Translations under genes and position numbers: made by a program
Source of the DNA: Aporrectodea caliginosa
Lineage: Eukaryota > Annelida > Clitellata > Crassiclitellata > Lumbricidae
Direction: 5' to 3'
DNA: 64,000 nucleotides
Assembly: GCA_020284085.1 (NCBI GenBank)
Contig: JACEVL010000005.1
Coordinates: forward strand, 2,585,007-2,649,006
Shown here: positions 1 to 9,664 of the stretch, one piece after another
How positions within the stretch are numbered: the first letter of the stretch is position 1
Layout of the letters: every line of letters starts with the position of its first letter
The notes under the pieces: generated by a model
What the model saw: only the letters and a program-made list of their open reading frames with translations
The model's database searches: none
Told to the model about the DNA's origin: nothing

Positions 1-1030
1 GTCCACAAGAGCTTCGCCCCATCCTCTTTGGTGGCACACTGTTTGCACTTAAGAAAAGCTCAGGAGGCCTAAGACCTATCGTCATAGGATACTTGTGGCG
101 TAGACTGGCCTCGAAGTGCGCAAACGCTTACATAATACCTATAGCGACACCTCGCCTCTCCCCTAAACAACTGGGAGTAGGTGTACCAGGAGGAGCCGAA
201 GCCGCTATTCATGCCTCGAGAAGATTCATGGAACACATGAGCGAAGACACCATAATCATTAAACTCGACTTGGCAAATGCCTTTAACAGCCTGCACCGTG
301 ACATCATGTTATCCTCGTTGTCGGAGTGGTGCCCAGAACTCTACGCCTACTGTCATCTAGCGTACGCAGAACCATCCATGTTGAAGTACGGCAACTTCAC
401 TCTACAATCGCAGGAAGGCCCGCAACAAGGAGACCCACTAGGTCCGGTTCTCTTTTGCCTACCGCTCAAAGAAGTTCTTACTCACTTACAATCGCCGCTA
501 GCCTTTGGTTATTTAGATGATCTCACCGTGGGCGGCGGGTACGAGAAAGTGTGCGAGGACGTCGTGGCAATAAAGGAAGGTTGCGCACGTTTGGGCTTAT
601 CGATCAACAGCTCAAAATGCGAAGTAATATCCAGGGACGCAAATATCGACCTACCAGAACCTCTTCAACCAATTCCTGCGCGTAGATCCATCATCAGCAG
701 AGCTGCTAGGAGCACCTCTATCTCCACGTGAAGCCCTCAACGATACTTTAAACTCAATCGTATCGATTTTGGCAAGTACTATGAAAAAGTTGGAGCAGAT
801 ACCAAGAAAAGACGCACTCCTGAAAAACACGTTGTTCAAGTGGGACTCCGAGTCTCGCCTGCGTGGACCTCCGCACGCCTTGTCATGACCACCCGGGCCT
901 CATGAAATTCGACGCGCGATTACGAGCTGGCACCGAGAGCATTCTTAACGTCGCTCTCTCTGACGATCAGTGACTATTATTCATCCATGCCTATCAGGAT
1001 GGGCGGACAGGGAATAAGAAGAGCATCTTA
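1..1030 (+). pseudogene. REL-endonuclease-type LINE, reverse transcriptase fragment (5'-truncated, decayed)
   Basis: An open frame runs from position 3 to a stop at 731 and continues off the left edge. It encodes RT motifs: a motif A Asp in KLDLANAFN, the GPQQGDPLGP segment, and the catalytic FGYLDDL. It aligns along its length with the intact ORF at 6671-9127, by eye roughly 60 percent identical, so it is an older or different copy of the same kind of non-LTR retrotransposon. Near 680 the frame shifts: the homologous reading continues in another frame (DPSSAELLGAP) to about 830, then becomes broken to about 1030. The endonuclease end is lost. Role in the family: target-primed reverse transcription. 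Confidence 0.85.
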
Positions 1031-1327
1031 GTTGGCACTTCCAGCTATTTTCATTATCATCTTTTCATTCTTCCTTAGAAGGTCTAATTGCGCTTAGGTA
1101 ATTATGTACAAATGCCGCTCTTCTCGATGCTGAGGAATCTTCCTGAAGTTTTCTATATCTATCCCCTCATCATTAATTCAAGCAACATCTGTCTGCGTCC
1201 TCCTCTAGTCTTCCTCTTCTATATTCTCCCTCGTTGGCAGTTCTCAAGAGTGAGACTATGTCAAGACATGTCCTTTCCATTTTCTCTGTAGGTCCTTTAT
1301 TGTAGCTATAATAGATTTTTTCTTACG

Positions 1328-1603
1328 CAGCCCTTTTCTTCACTTCCTCATTTGTTGTAATACGTTCCATCCAACTAATTTTTTCTTCCTTCTCCGAGAA
1401 ATCCACAATTCGAAAGCCTCCACTTACTGATGCCCTCTTTTTCACGTTTTTAAATCATGCAACCACGCAGCATTTAATTGTTTTACTCATTCGTTTTCTT
1501 AATTTCTATTAAATTTTTCTTCTCATTAACTCGTTTTGCTTTTATTTCTTTGTGGTATTTTGAATCTCGCGTGACATCGCTCTCCAGATAGCAGTGTGCC
1601 ATT
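1328..1603 (+). repeat. Dispersed repeat, copy 1 (partner at 9350-9625)
   Basis: About 275 bases here match 9350-9625 closely, ending at the same phrase (CTCCAGATAGCAGTGTGCC). Both copies lie just downstream of a REL-type LINE. It is non-coding on both strands as far as I can see. It may be part of an old segmental duplication or a 3' sequence linked to the LINE. The stretch 1030-1328 before it shows nothing recognisable. Confidence 0.7.
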
Positions 1604-1699
1604 ACGAAGACCTATTCTATATCTGCGTCTTCAAAGCTTTATCTTACTACTTTTTATTAATCTTTGCTTTGGTTACATTACACAAAACTTAACAAAAGA

Positions 1700-2335
1700 A
1701 ATGTACAATGAGCCACTTTTGACAATTAGCATGATCGCACATAATAGCCTACTTATTCCCAACAATCAGACGGGTAATGTGATTTTAATTGTGTGTGAAA
1801 TGGTTCTTATTAGATTGATTGAAATTATTAGGTCATTTAGATTTGTAACAAATACTGAAATATAAACCTGTACAATTGCGTTCTTTGACATATTCGACCA
1901 TATAATCAGCTTCATACATTCTGTCAAGGTCGCTCTGTGATTTCTGGTGCCGGCAATATCTGCTGGTCTGATATGCCAAGCAGGTTGGTTCATCTCTGCA
2001 CAGAGCTTCACACGTGGCCTTCTCGTTTACTCCGCTGATATTAATGGCGTCATATGATACTTTGCCAGGATCTGTGTTGGTGAAAACGATCTGGCAGCTT
2101 TCATCTGAAATAGCGCATACATTTTCACGATATAATATGAAAGGAAGAAAAAGTTTATTATTTTTATTATTATTATTATAATTGTTGTTATTGTTGTTGT
2201 TATAACAATGTTCATTGTCTCCAACAAGTTAAACAATAAACATTAGTATTAAGGGTCCAATGGAAGCAGTAACATGGAAGCAGTAGCTATTTCTGTTGCA
2301 AAATGAACATCCAAGTGCCGTTATAGTGGAGTCCA
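1700..2335. repeat. Segmental duplication containing PAN exon, copy A
   Basis: The exon and its intron flanks are duplicated at about 4975-5765. Shared left flank: GCCTACTTATTCCCAACAAT. Shared right flank: GGAAGCAGTAACATGGAAGC and GCAAAATGAACATC. The duplication therefore covers introns as well as the exon. A low-complexity ATT/GTT run (2155-2205) is also shared, with different lengths. Confidence 0.75.
1868..2104 (-). CDS. Host exon encoding a PAN/apple-like domain (copy A)
   Basis: Read on the minus strand, an acceptor (ctatttcAG) precedes a 237-base open exon, and a donor (ACAG|GTTTAT) follows at 1867-1866. The 79 codons contain six cysteines in a PAN/apple-like spacing (ESC, ATC, ALC, PTC-LAY, YC, NC). 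PAN domains are extracellular protein- or sugar-binding modules of secreted and membrane proteins. Compared with its partner at 5137-5409, the exon is phase 1 at both ends, the class usual for shuffled extracellular modules. It is 12 codons shorter than the partner. No start codon or neighbouring exon is visible, so this is one exon of an unknown gene, or a duplicated exon fragment. Confidence 0.6.
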
Positions 2336-2368
2336 AAAAGCCCGGGACACAAATTTCCACAGCCCTCT

Positions 2369-2960
2369 AGCGGTTGTGGCAGCCATTTTTCTAAATGGCC
2401 GACCAAAATACATATTGTTCAATATCTCAGCTTCTCCTTCACTTAGAATCGTGATTTTGGTGTCTACACATACATATTTAGGGGCAGGAACTGCAATAGA
2501 ACTAATTGAAACACTTATCTACAAACAGCCATTTTTCAAAATCTACCAAACAAAAATTTTGTCAATATCTCAAGTTCACTTAGAATCGTGATCTTGGTGT
2601 CTAAACATACATAGTTTGGCAAGGATTCCAGTAGAACTAATTGCAAGCACTTATCTACATGAAATTGGCAGCCATTTCCCAAAATGGCCGACCAAAATAT
2701 AACTTTGTCAATATTTCAGCTTCTGGTACACTTAGAATTGTGATCTTGGTGTCTAAACATACATATCTAGGAGCAGGAATTGCAATAGAACTAATTGCAA
2801 ACACTTATCTACACGAAATTGGTAGCCATTTTCCAAAATGGCCGAAATGACCAAAATGAAACTTTGTTAATATCTCGGCTTCTAATTCACTTGGAATCGT
2901 GATCTTGTTGTCTAAACGTACATATTTAGGGGTAAGGATTCCAATTGAAGTAATTGCAAA
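2369..2960. repeat. About 150-bp tandem repeat (about four units)
   Basis: The phrase GGCAGCCATTT (or close variants) recurs near 2369, 2525, 2667 and 2822. Each is followed by an AATATCTCAGCTTCT-like segment, TTAGAATCGTGAT and GTCTAAACATACATA. Unit length is about 142-156 bases with roughly 80-85 percent similarity by eye. It is satellite-like, and the short open frames in it are by-products. Confidence 0.7.
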
Positions 2961-2964
2961 CACC

Positions 2965-3530
2965 TATCCTGCTGTGTACAATGAATTTCTGCGTGGCAAC
3001 TTCACGTTGAAGAAAATGGGGCATGCATTCTCCAATATTGCCATAGACTAAGCCCTTGAATGGAACAACGCCTGTGTGAAGGATGACGGAGGTGCTGTAG
3101 TCCTCACACAGAACCCACAAGCCCTACGACCGTACGATGAATCGTGTCTGGACCAAAGATCTTAAGAGTTCCAGGCATCGATAAAGAAACCAGAAAATGG
3201 ATCTGATCTTCGACATCAAGAGCAGACAAAAAGCACGCAGGTAACATTTTTCAACCACGTAAAGCTGTCAGCATGCAATGTGATTGAGGAGATGCGAAAC
3301 CCATTCATCGATGACATAAATGACCTACTTGTCCAGGATACCAAATAATATCTGGCTGATACAACAGTGATCAACACAATGCGGAACCTTGAGAAAACTG
3401 GACAAAAGTATAGTATGAAACATTTGTCAACGAACGTCTTTTTACCCAATCGCGATCTGTCAATGAATCAATCAAACGAAACAACTTACCTCTCTTCAGT
3501 CGTCCACATGTACCAGACAAGTCACAAGTA
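2965..3530 (+). pseudogene. Decayed fragment of a widespread transposon-associated ORF family
   Basis: Broken plus-strand frames read RGNFTLKKMGHAFSNI, CVKDDGGAVVLTQNPQAL and MRNPFIDDINDLLVQDT. From memory these resemble conserved blocks of large uncharacterised proteins dispersed in many arthropod and other invertebrate genomes and thought to belong to mobile elements. At least two stops interrupt the block, so it is dead. I cannot assign a biochemical activity. Confidence 0.4.
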
Positions 3531-3544
3531 AATCAAACGTCATA

Positions 3545-4021
3545 GTGAAGGGCCAATGAAGGCAACAGCTCGAGATTTAGCTATAGCAGTCTTCGCTCGT
3601 GGGACAAGAATGTCAGGGCTATCAAGTGAGCGAAGAGGACGGTGTGAGGTGGCGAAGATAGGTCGGCGATTGAGACCACAGAGGTACTTGGAAGCTAGGC
3701 CAGAGTAAGACCGGTAGATAGAACGAGAACCTTAAGCTGGATACGAGCAGTGAGAGGGAGCCAGTGAAGATGTTCCAACATATAGGAGGAGATGTGCGAG
3801 AAGCGGGGCAGTCGGGCTATCAGCTTGGCTGCCGCATTAAGCACAGATTGAAGAGGGGAGAGCCGCACTATAGGAAGGCCTACAAAGAGCGTTGCAGTAA
3901 TCAATGCGAGAGCAGATGAAATTTTATTCAATATCGGCACTAAAGTACTAAACTGGCTCAGCAGTTGATGTCGAAATTCAAATTGTTTAGTACTTCGTGG
4001 CGTTCGTGCCGTCCCAAACAT
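3545..4021 (-). pseudogene. CR1/L2-like LINE ORF2 C-terminal fragment
   Basis: Minus-strand reading gives LSPLQSVLNAAAKLIARLPR and HLHWLPLTARIQLKVL, the well-known thumb and C-terminal region of CR1/L2-type LINE ORF2. It continues in broken frames to about 3545 (RPIFATSHRPLRSLDS-like). It is 5'-truncated, as is usual for LINE insertions, and is the same kind of fragment as 45719-46241. Confidence 0.75.
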
Positions 4022-4035
4022 TATTACAGAAATTC

Positions 4036-4235
4036 TTATAGCACCCCTTCAAGGCTTAGGCTACTACCCAAAGGTGCACGGCTAACAGGGAGCACACTCC
4101 GCTCTCTAGAGCGACGACACGGGTCACCTGAGGCAGTGCAGCAGAACTTGCGAAGGTAGGCTGGGGCTAAACCCAACAGGCACCGCCATACCAAAGCAGA
4201 AATCCGGTATGCGATACGCTGCTGGATGTATTGTA
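4036..4235 (-). pseudogene. LINE ORF2 C-terminal fragment (second, different family member)
   Basis: The minus strand reads RIAYRISALVWRCLLGLAPAYL, a typical C-terminal LINE segment, then degenerates. It abuts the fragment at 3545-4021 on the same strand but does not continue it, so two truncated copies appear to lie next to each other. A TGTAT run at 4225-4250 flanks it. Confidence 0.55.
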
Positions 4236-4254
4236 TTGTATTGTATTTGAACAC

Positions 4255-4465
4255 TTGTTATAACGCCACTACCAGATTGCCCATTCAGAGGCGCTCCCGA
4301 CTACTGCGCGGACGCTGAATCGGAGTTTCACGCCGAAGCGCATGAGCAATTGCGAGTGAAGGACTTGCTCAGGGTCCCTACGCGGCGGCTTTGAGATGGA
4401 TTCGAACCCGCAACCATCCAGCTGCAAGGCACCGAACATACCCCTATACCACCGCGCCCCAGTTG
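4255..4465 (-). repeat. tRNA-derived SINE
   Basis: On the minus strand, 4393-4462 resembles a tRNA: an A-box-like TGGTATAGGGG and a B-box-like GGTTCGAATCC, about 35 bases apart. The body to 4255 contains GAGGCGCTCCCGACT, which recurs at about 44550-44570. This is the layout of a SINE with a polymerase III promoter. Confidence 0.6.
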
Positions 4466-4567
4466 TATTGTGTTGTGATGTATTCTATTGTATTGTATTG
4501 TACTCCACGTTTATATTGCGACCGAGCAACCCGCAGTAAAGATCCGAGAAATTAATCTCTGATAAAC

Positions 4568-4640
4568 CGACAGACCCGGAATCGAACCCGGGCCGCCGGC
4601 GAGGCGAGCGGGCTACCAACCCACTCGGCCACTCAGGATC
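4568..4640 (-). repeat. Second tRNA-like SINE head
   Basis: Read on the minus strand, TGGCCGAGTGG and GGGTTCGATTCC match A- and B-box consensus at about the right spacing, with a Ser/Leu-tRNA-like look. The poor cloverleaf and repeat context favour a SINE head over a functional tRNA gene. Confidence 0.5.
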
Positions 4641-4974
4641 TCTCAGCACGTCTTGCATGTAGCCAGATATTTATCCTAATCTGAGGATGCGTCCGATTAG
4701 GCGTGCAGGAGAGCGTGCGACCCGATTTAGGCACTCCAGCCGCTGACCTGCCAGGTCAAAATAGAGTGAGCAGTAATCAAGTCGGCTGTGACGAAGGAGT
4801 GAATGAGTGTGGTGCATCATATATCATGCAAATTACACAGTCAAGCTGCTATAGTACAATAAAATGTGACACAAACAGTAGCGGGGTATGTTGTCTCAAG
4901 CTGAAATTTTGCATGGAGTATGTTGCCAAAAATTGGGACAACAAACCCCTTGCAAATTTTTTCTGAAATCCTCC

Positions 4975-5765
4975 CCTACAATGAGACACTTTTGATAATT
5001 AGCATGATCATACATAATAGCCTACTTATTCCCAACAATCACATGGGTAATGTGATTATATGTGTGAAATGGTTCGTATTAGATAGATTGAAATTATTAG
5101 GTCATTTAGATGTGTAACAAAGACTGAAATATATACCTGAGGATGATGATGATGATGCTGTACAATTGCTTTCTTTGACATATTCGTCGGTATAATTATC
5201 ATAATACACTTCGCTTAGGAAGCTCTGTGATTTCTGTTGCCGGCAAACAGGATCACCACGGACTCTCATGACCTGATATGCCAAGCAGGTTGGATCATCT
5301 CTGCAGAGAGATTCACACGAGGCCTTATCGTTTACCCCGCTGATATCAGTGGCTCCCAATGATAGTTGACCAGGACTTATGTAGGAGAAAACAATCGAAC
5401 AGTTTTCACCTGAAATAACGCATACATTTTCACGATATAATAATATATGACTTCTGAATATCAAGTTTATTATCGGGTGTTAATAATCTAATAAAACGAA
5501 TCAATATTGCATTCTTAGAGCGTAACTGTAGTGTATATGAATGCTAGGAATTGATGAAACGAAGGAAAGAGTTTATCATCATCATCATCATTATTATTAT
5601 TGTTGTTGTTGTTGCTGTTGTTGTTGTTGCTGGTGTTGTTGCTGTTGTTATAACAATATTCATTGTCTCCAACAATAAACATCAGTATTAAAAGCCACAA
5701 TGGAAGCAGTAACATGGAAGCATCAGCTATTTCTGTTGCAAAATGAACATCAAAGTGCCGTTAGT
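4975..5765. repeat. Segmental duplication containing PAN exon, copy B
   Basis: This is the partner of 1700-2335, with both intron flanks and the exon shared. Between the two copies lie the satellite, LINE fragments and SINE heads, so the duplication is older than some of those insertions or spans them. Confidence 0.75.
5137..5409 (-). CDS. Host exon encoding a PAN/apple-like domain (copy B)
   Basis: A minus-strand acceptor (GTTATTTCAG) precedes a fully open 273-base exon, and the donor CTCAG|GTATAT follows. The exon is phase 1-1 relative to its open frame. Key residues: cysteines in ENC, ASC, SLC, PTC-LAY, VC and NC, matching a PAN/apple-like domain (extracellular binding module). Compared with copy A it has extra codons in the cysteine-4/5 loop and a run of serine codons from a GAT (minus strand ATC) triplet repeat directly before the donor site. 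The reading frame is uninterrupted, so a living gene is possible; no flanking exons were identified. Confidence 0.65.
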
Positions 5766-6120
5766 GTTACGTCTGCCCAGGTCTTTGCCACTGAAACCAC
5801 CGAGTTGACCTTTGGATAGTAATACAGAGACGGTGCAGCAAGAAGCAGATCTGCCTTTGTTTCCTGTATACAGCGTCAGGCTACGACCTATGTCTGATAA
5901 AGTGTTGATCTGTGATGTTGATTGGTCCTAAGGTCTCAAGGGCTACAGGTATGAAGAAGTGCGTTTAAAAGAGCGCAATATTTGTCCTTTTTCCTTCCGT
6001 GTTAGCGATCTCGGCTGCCACGCAAGCCATCGCTGCCGTGACCTGGACATAATGATGGTGCGAGGTGTTGCATAGCTCTACTGAGTCTTGAAACAGTATT
6101 ATTTGATCAACTCATCATAT
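5766..6120. other. Unassigned AT-rich DNA
   Basis: No coding signal, tRNA or terminal repeats seen between the duplicated PAN segment and the AAT microsatellite. Confidence 0.5.
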
Positions 6121-6360
<240 letters not shown>

Positions 6361-6399
6361 CTCGATTATATGTTTGAATCTGTTTCTTCTGGTGAGAAA

Positions 6400-9195
6400 C
6401 TCTGATTTTTAAAGAGATTTGTTCGGTTGTGCGGTTGTTTTCACGCTGCGTCATACAGGTGCGTGCAGTGACCTCTGACCTAGTTCTTCCGCTGGTGCAC
6501 GACCGTCTGTTTACATCGGGTCGTGGCAGTGCATTATTCATTGAGTTGGGGCAGCGCATTACGCATGTTCATTGAACATTTCAAAAGATTTCTTCGTGGC
6601 GGCCCGCTTTTAGCCCGCGTTTGACCCTCGCTAGTGTGCTCAAAAACCCACAAGGACAATTTAGACCCGAATGAGTTTGACATCTTTCCCGTCGCCTCGT
6701 ACTTCATCCTCCCCTCGCGCGTCACGAAAGGCAAAGGGCACATGCAGCATATGTCTCACATCTAGGTTACTCCACAACAAAGATGGGAAAATACATCGTC
6801 ACGGTCCCAGAGCTGATCCGTGCCCAGGATCTAACAGACCTCCCTTGGAGGCAGCATGCGATGGGGATAACGGTTCAACACCCAACTTGGAATGCGAGGC
6901 GGAGCACCCCACTCGACCACTGGACCACATGCCTGGCCGCCTCATGTCAACGACGGAGCCATTTCAAACATCGGAACTAGAGGTGCGCCGACTTATCCGC
7001 ACTTTTCCGGCTGGATCATCGGGGGGGCCGGACGGACTGCGCCCCCAGCACATCGTCGAGCTGGTTGACACGGCCGAGTCGGGACCGGCGCTTGTCGCTG
7101 CAATCACGGCCTTCATCAACCTCCTCCTGGCGGGCTGCTGCCCTCCGGAAATTCGTGCCACTTTCTTTGGGGGCACCCTCATGGCGCTCAGCAAAAAATC
7201 AGGAGGCCTGCGCCCAATCGTGGTTGGGTATCTCTGGCGCAGGCTGGCTGCAAAATGCGCGAATGCATTCGCGATTACCAGGATCGCAGGTTATCTGCCC
7301 CCGAGACAACTCGGTGTTGGAGTGGCGGGAGGGGCGGAGGCGGCAGTGCACGCGGTGCGCCGTTTCATGTCGACAGCGGAGGAGGAATCAGTCCTAATTA
7401 AGATCGACTTTGCCAACGCTTTCAACTGCCTCTTCCGCGATCGTATGTTGGCTGCGTTCGATGAGATGGTGCCAGAGTTGGCTGCATTCTGCCACCTTGC
7501 ATACGAAGAATCGTCCCGCCTCAAATTCGGAGGCTATACGGTGTGGTCTCAGTTGGGCCCTCAACAAGGCGATCCTCTTGGTCCGCTTTTGTTCTGCCTC
7601 CCGCTCCAGCCGATCTTGCTTAAGCTTCAGTCGCCTCTGTCCATTGGCTACCTGGACGATCTCTCGCTGGGTGGGTCGCCGGAGGTGGTGGCAGAGGACG
7701 TGGAAACCATCGAGCGTGGATGTGCGGAGTTGGGCCTGAGCTTGAATCGCACAAAATGCGAGATCATTGCACCCCCCGGGGTGGAGCTCGAATATGACGC
7801 CCTCAGACAGTTCGCCCGCATTGATCCGGGCTCCGCCATGCTACTGGGTGCGCCGATCTTACCTTCGGACGCCCTTCGTGTGGCTCTGGAGGAGCGTGAG
7901 GAGGAGTTGGGCCGGGCCCTTGACCGGCTGGCTCTGATAAGTAGACAAGACGCCCTGTTACTCCTGCGATGCTCTTTGGGATCACCAAAGCTGCTCTACA
8001 CCATGAGATGCTCACCATGTGACGGCCACCCGGGCCTTGAGTCCTACGATCGCCGCCTTCACAACGGATTAGAAGCGATTCTCAACATCAAGTTTACAGT
8101 ATCTCAGTGGCGACAGGCGACTCTCCCCATCAAGATGGGTGGTTTGGGCGTTCGTAGGGTGTCCTCGCTGGCACTTCCCGCCTTTTTGGCCTCGGCCGCG
8201 GGCACCCTCGAACTTCAGTCGTCCATCCTTGGAGAGCTCTCCTCAACGGCAGACATCCGCTTCCTGTCCAGTCTGGAGGAATGGAGAAGTAGGACAGGGA
8301 TCAGCGCTGACGCCTGCGAGGCGCCCCGCTCCCAGGCCGGATGGGACCTACCCCTCATTTTGAGGGAGGTGGCCGAGGTGGAGGCAAACCTCGTGGATCC
8401 CGCAGAGCGGGCGAGATACAAGGCAGTCTCGGCGCAGCACGCAGGGGACTGGCTGTATGCGTTGCCGATCGCCTCCTGTGGCCTTCGCCTGAGCGACGAT
8501 GCAGTCAGGATCGCCGTTGGCCTGAGACTGGGTGCAGCCATCTGCCAACCACATTCCTGCGGATGTGGAGCGTCAGTCAGCGTCAGAGGCAATCACGGGT
8601 TGTCTTGCCCTCTCGGCTTCGGAAGGATCGCTAGGCATGGTGCAATAAACGACATCATATGCCGGAGCCTCATAAAAGCTGGCTTCCCTGCAGTGAAGGA
8701 ACCGCCGGGCCTGGTTCGCTCAGACGGCAAAAGACCTGACGGCCTTACTTTGATCCCGTGGCGGGTAGGCAGGAGCCTCGTGTGGGACGCCACGGTGATC
8801 GATACCTTGGCGGCGTCATATGTCTCAGCGACAGCCATCAGAGCTGGTGCTGCGGCGGAAATAGCGGCTTTAAGGAAAACAACCAAATACACTGCTCTGC
8901 TGGAGGAATACGAATTTGTGCCTCTAGCTTTCGAAACGCTGGGCCCCATGGGCGCCGCCTGCATGTCCCTGATAACCGACATCGGGAGACTTTTAGCTTT
9001 TGTGTCAGGAGACCAACGCGAAGCCACATACTTGTTCCAACGTATATCTCTAGCCATACAGCGCTTTAACGCTGTTGCAATCTGCGGTACCTTTGCCAGC
9101 CTTTTGCCCGAGCCCGAGGAGTTCTAACCGTTCCAGACTTTTATCATTTTAATTAATATTGAAGTCCCTGAGGGATCATGTTTACCTCGGGGCAA
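6400..9195 (+). mobile_element. REL-endonuclease non-LTR retrotransposon, near full length
   Basis: A LINE with one large ORF (6671-9127), a short 3' UTR and an A-rich tail followed by an AAT array (9194-9235). The 5' limit is not defined; the upstream G/C-richer sequence starts after the microsatellite at about 6365. No target-site duplication could be identified because both sides are microsatellite-like. A diverged truncated relative lies at 1-1030. Confidence 0.8.
6671..9127 (+). CDS. LINE polyprotein: N-terminal zinc finger, reverse transcriptase, CCHC and REL-type endonuclease
   Basis: An 818-residue open frame. The N-terminus holds a Cys/His cluster (CSICL, then HRHGPR). The RT domain covers roughly residues 110-420, with catalytic Asp246 in IKIDFANAFN, the GPQQGDPLGP segment and the YLDD box at 327-330. 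A C-terminal Cys/His knuckle starts at residue 630 (CGCG, H, C), followed by a PD-(D/E)xK-like endonuclease with PD at 689-690 and WDATV near 706. This order is typical of R2/NeSL/Hero-type elements that nick a target with a restriction-like enzyme. The frame is intact, so this may be a recent copy. The exact clade needs a tree. The start codon is the first ATG of the frame, and an upstream or non-AUG start is possible. Confidence 0.88.
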   Translation: MSLTSFPSPRTSSSPRASRKAKGTCSICLTSRLLHNKDGKIHRHGPRADPCPGSNRPPLEAACDGDNGSTPNLECEAEHPTRPLDHMPGRLMSTTEPFQTSELEVRRLIRTFPAGSSGGPDGLRPQHIVELVDTAESGPALVAAITAFINLLLAGCCPPEIRATFFGGTLMALSKKSGGLRPIVVGYLWRRLAAKCANAFAITRIAGYLPPRQLGVGVAGGAEAAVHAVRRFMSTAEEESVLIKIDFANAFNCLFRDRMLAAFDEMVPELAAFCHLAYEESSRLKFGGYTVWSQLGPQQGDPLGPLLFCLPLQPILLKLQSPLSIGYLDDLSLGGSPEVVAEDVETIERGCAELGLSLNRTKCEIIAPPGVELEYDALRQFARIDPGSAMLLGAPILPSDALRVALEEREEELGRALDRLALISRQDALLLLRCSLGSPKLLYTMRCSPCDGHPGLESYDRRLHNGLEAILNIKFTVSQWRQATLPIKMGGLGVRRVSSLALPAFLASAAGTLELQSSILGELSSTADIRFLSSLEEWRSRTGISADACEAPRSQAGWDLPLILREVAEVEANLVDPAERARYKAVSAQHAGDWLYALPIASCGLRLSDDAVRIAVGLRLGAAICQPHSCGCGASVSVRGNHGLSCPLGFGRIARHGAINDIICRSLIKAGFPAVKEPPGLVRSDGKRPDGLTLIPWRVGRSLVWDATVIDTLAASYVSATAIRAGAAAEIAALRKTTKYTALLEEYEFVPLAFETLGPMGAACMSLITDIGRLLAFVSGDQREATYLFQRISLAIQRFNAVAICGTFASLLPEPEEF

Positions 9196-9320
9196 AAAAA
9201 AAAATAATAATAATAATAATAATAATAATAGTCATTATAATTATAATAATAATGACAATAATAATATTAATAATAATATCCATTATAATTATAATAATAA
9301 TAATGATAATTACCTAATAC
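9196..9320. repeat. AAT/ATT-rich microsatellite following the LINE tail
   Basis: Imperfect AAT and TTATAAT repeats directly after the LINE poly(A). Confidence 0.85.
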
Positions 9321-9349
9321 TTAGACTAGTTGTGCAACAGTTGATTGCC

Positions 9350-9625
9350 CTTTTCTTCACTTCCTCTTTTGTTGTAATACGTTCCATCCAACTAATTTTG
9401 TTCCTCCTCCCTCATATCCACAATTTGAAAGCCTCTACTCACTGATGTCCTCTTTCCCACGTTTTTATATCATACAACGACGCTGCATTTAATGGTCTAA
9501 ATCATTCGTGTTCTTAAGTGCTTATTCATTTTCTTCCCTCTCATTAACTCGTTTTGCTTTTATATCTTGGTGGTATTTTGAATCTTGCGTGGTATCGCTC
9601 TCCAGATAGCAGTGTGCCATTACAT
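9350..9625 (+). repeat. Dispersed repeat, copy 2 (partner at 1328-1603)
   Basis: Matches 1328-1603 from CCCTTTTCTTCACTTCCTC to the CTCCAGATAGCAGTGTGCC end, with small indels. Its position downstream of a second REL LINE parallels copy 1. Confidence 0.7.
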
Positions 9626-9664
9626 TACCGTTAATAGGCTTGTACACTCTACTTTCGCCAATTA

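Noticed and set aside
4568..4640. Functional tRNA gene
   Set aside because: Boxes are tRNA-like but the overall cloverleaf is poor and the context is repetitive, so a SINE head is more likely.
7065..8634. Several overlapping frames of 100 or more codons in the REL LINE
   Set aside because: Shadows of the 818-residue LINE ORF; no family features.
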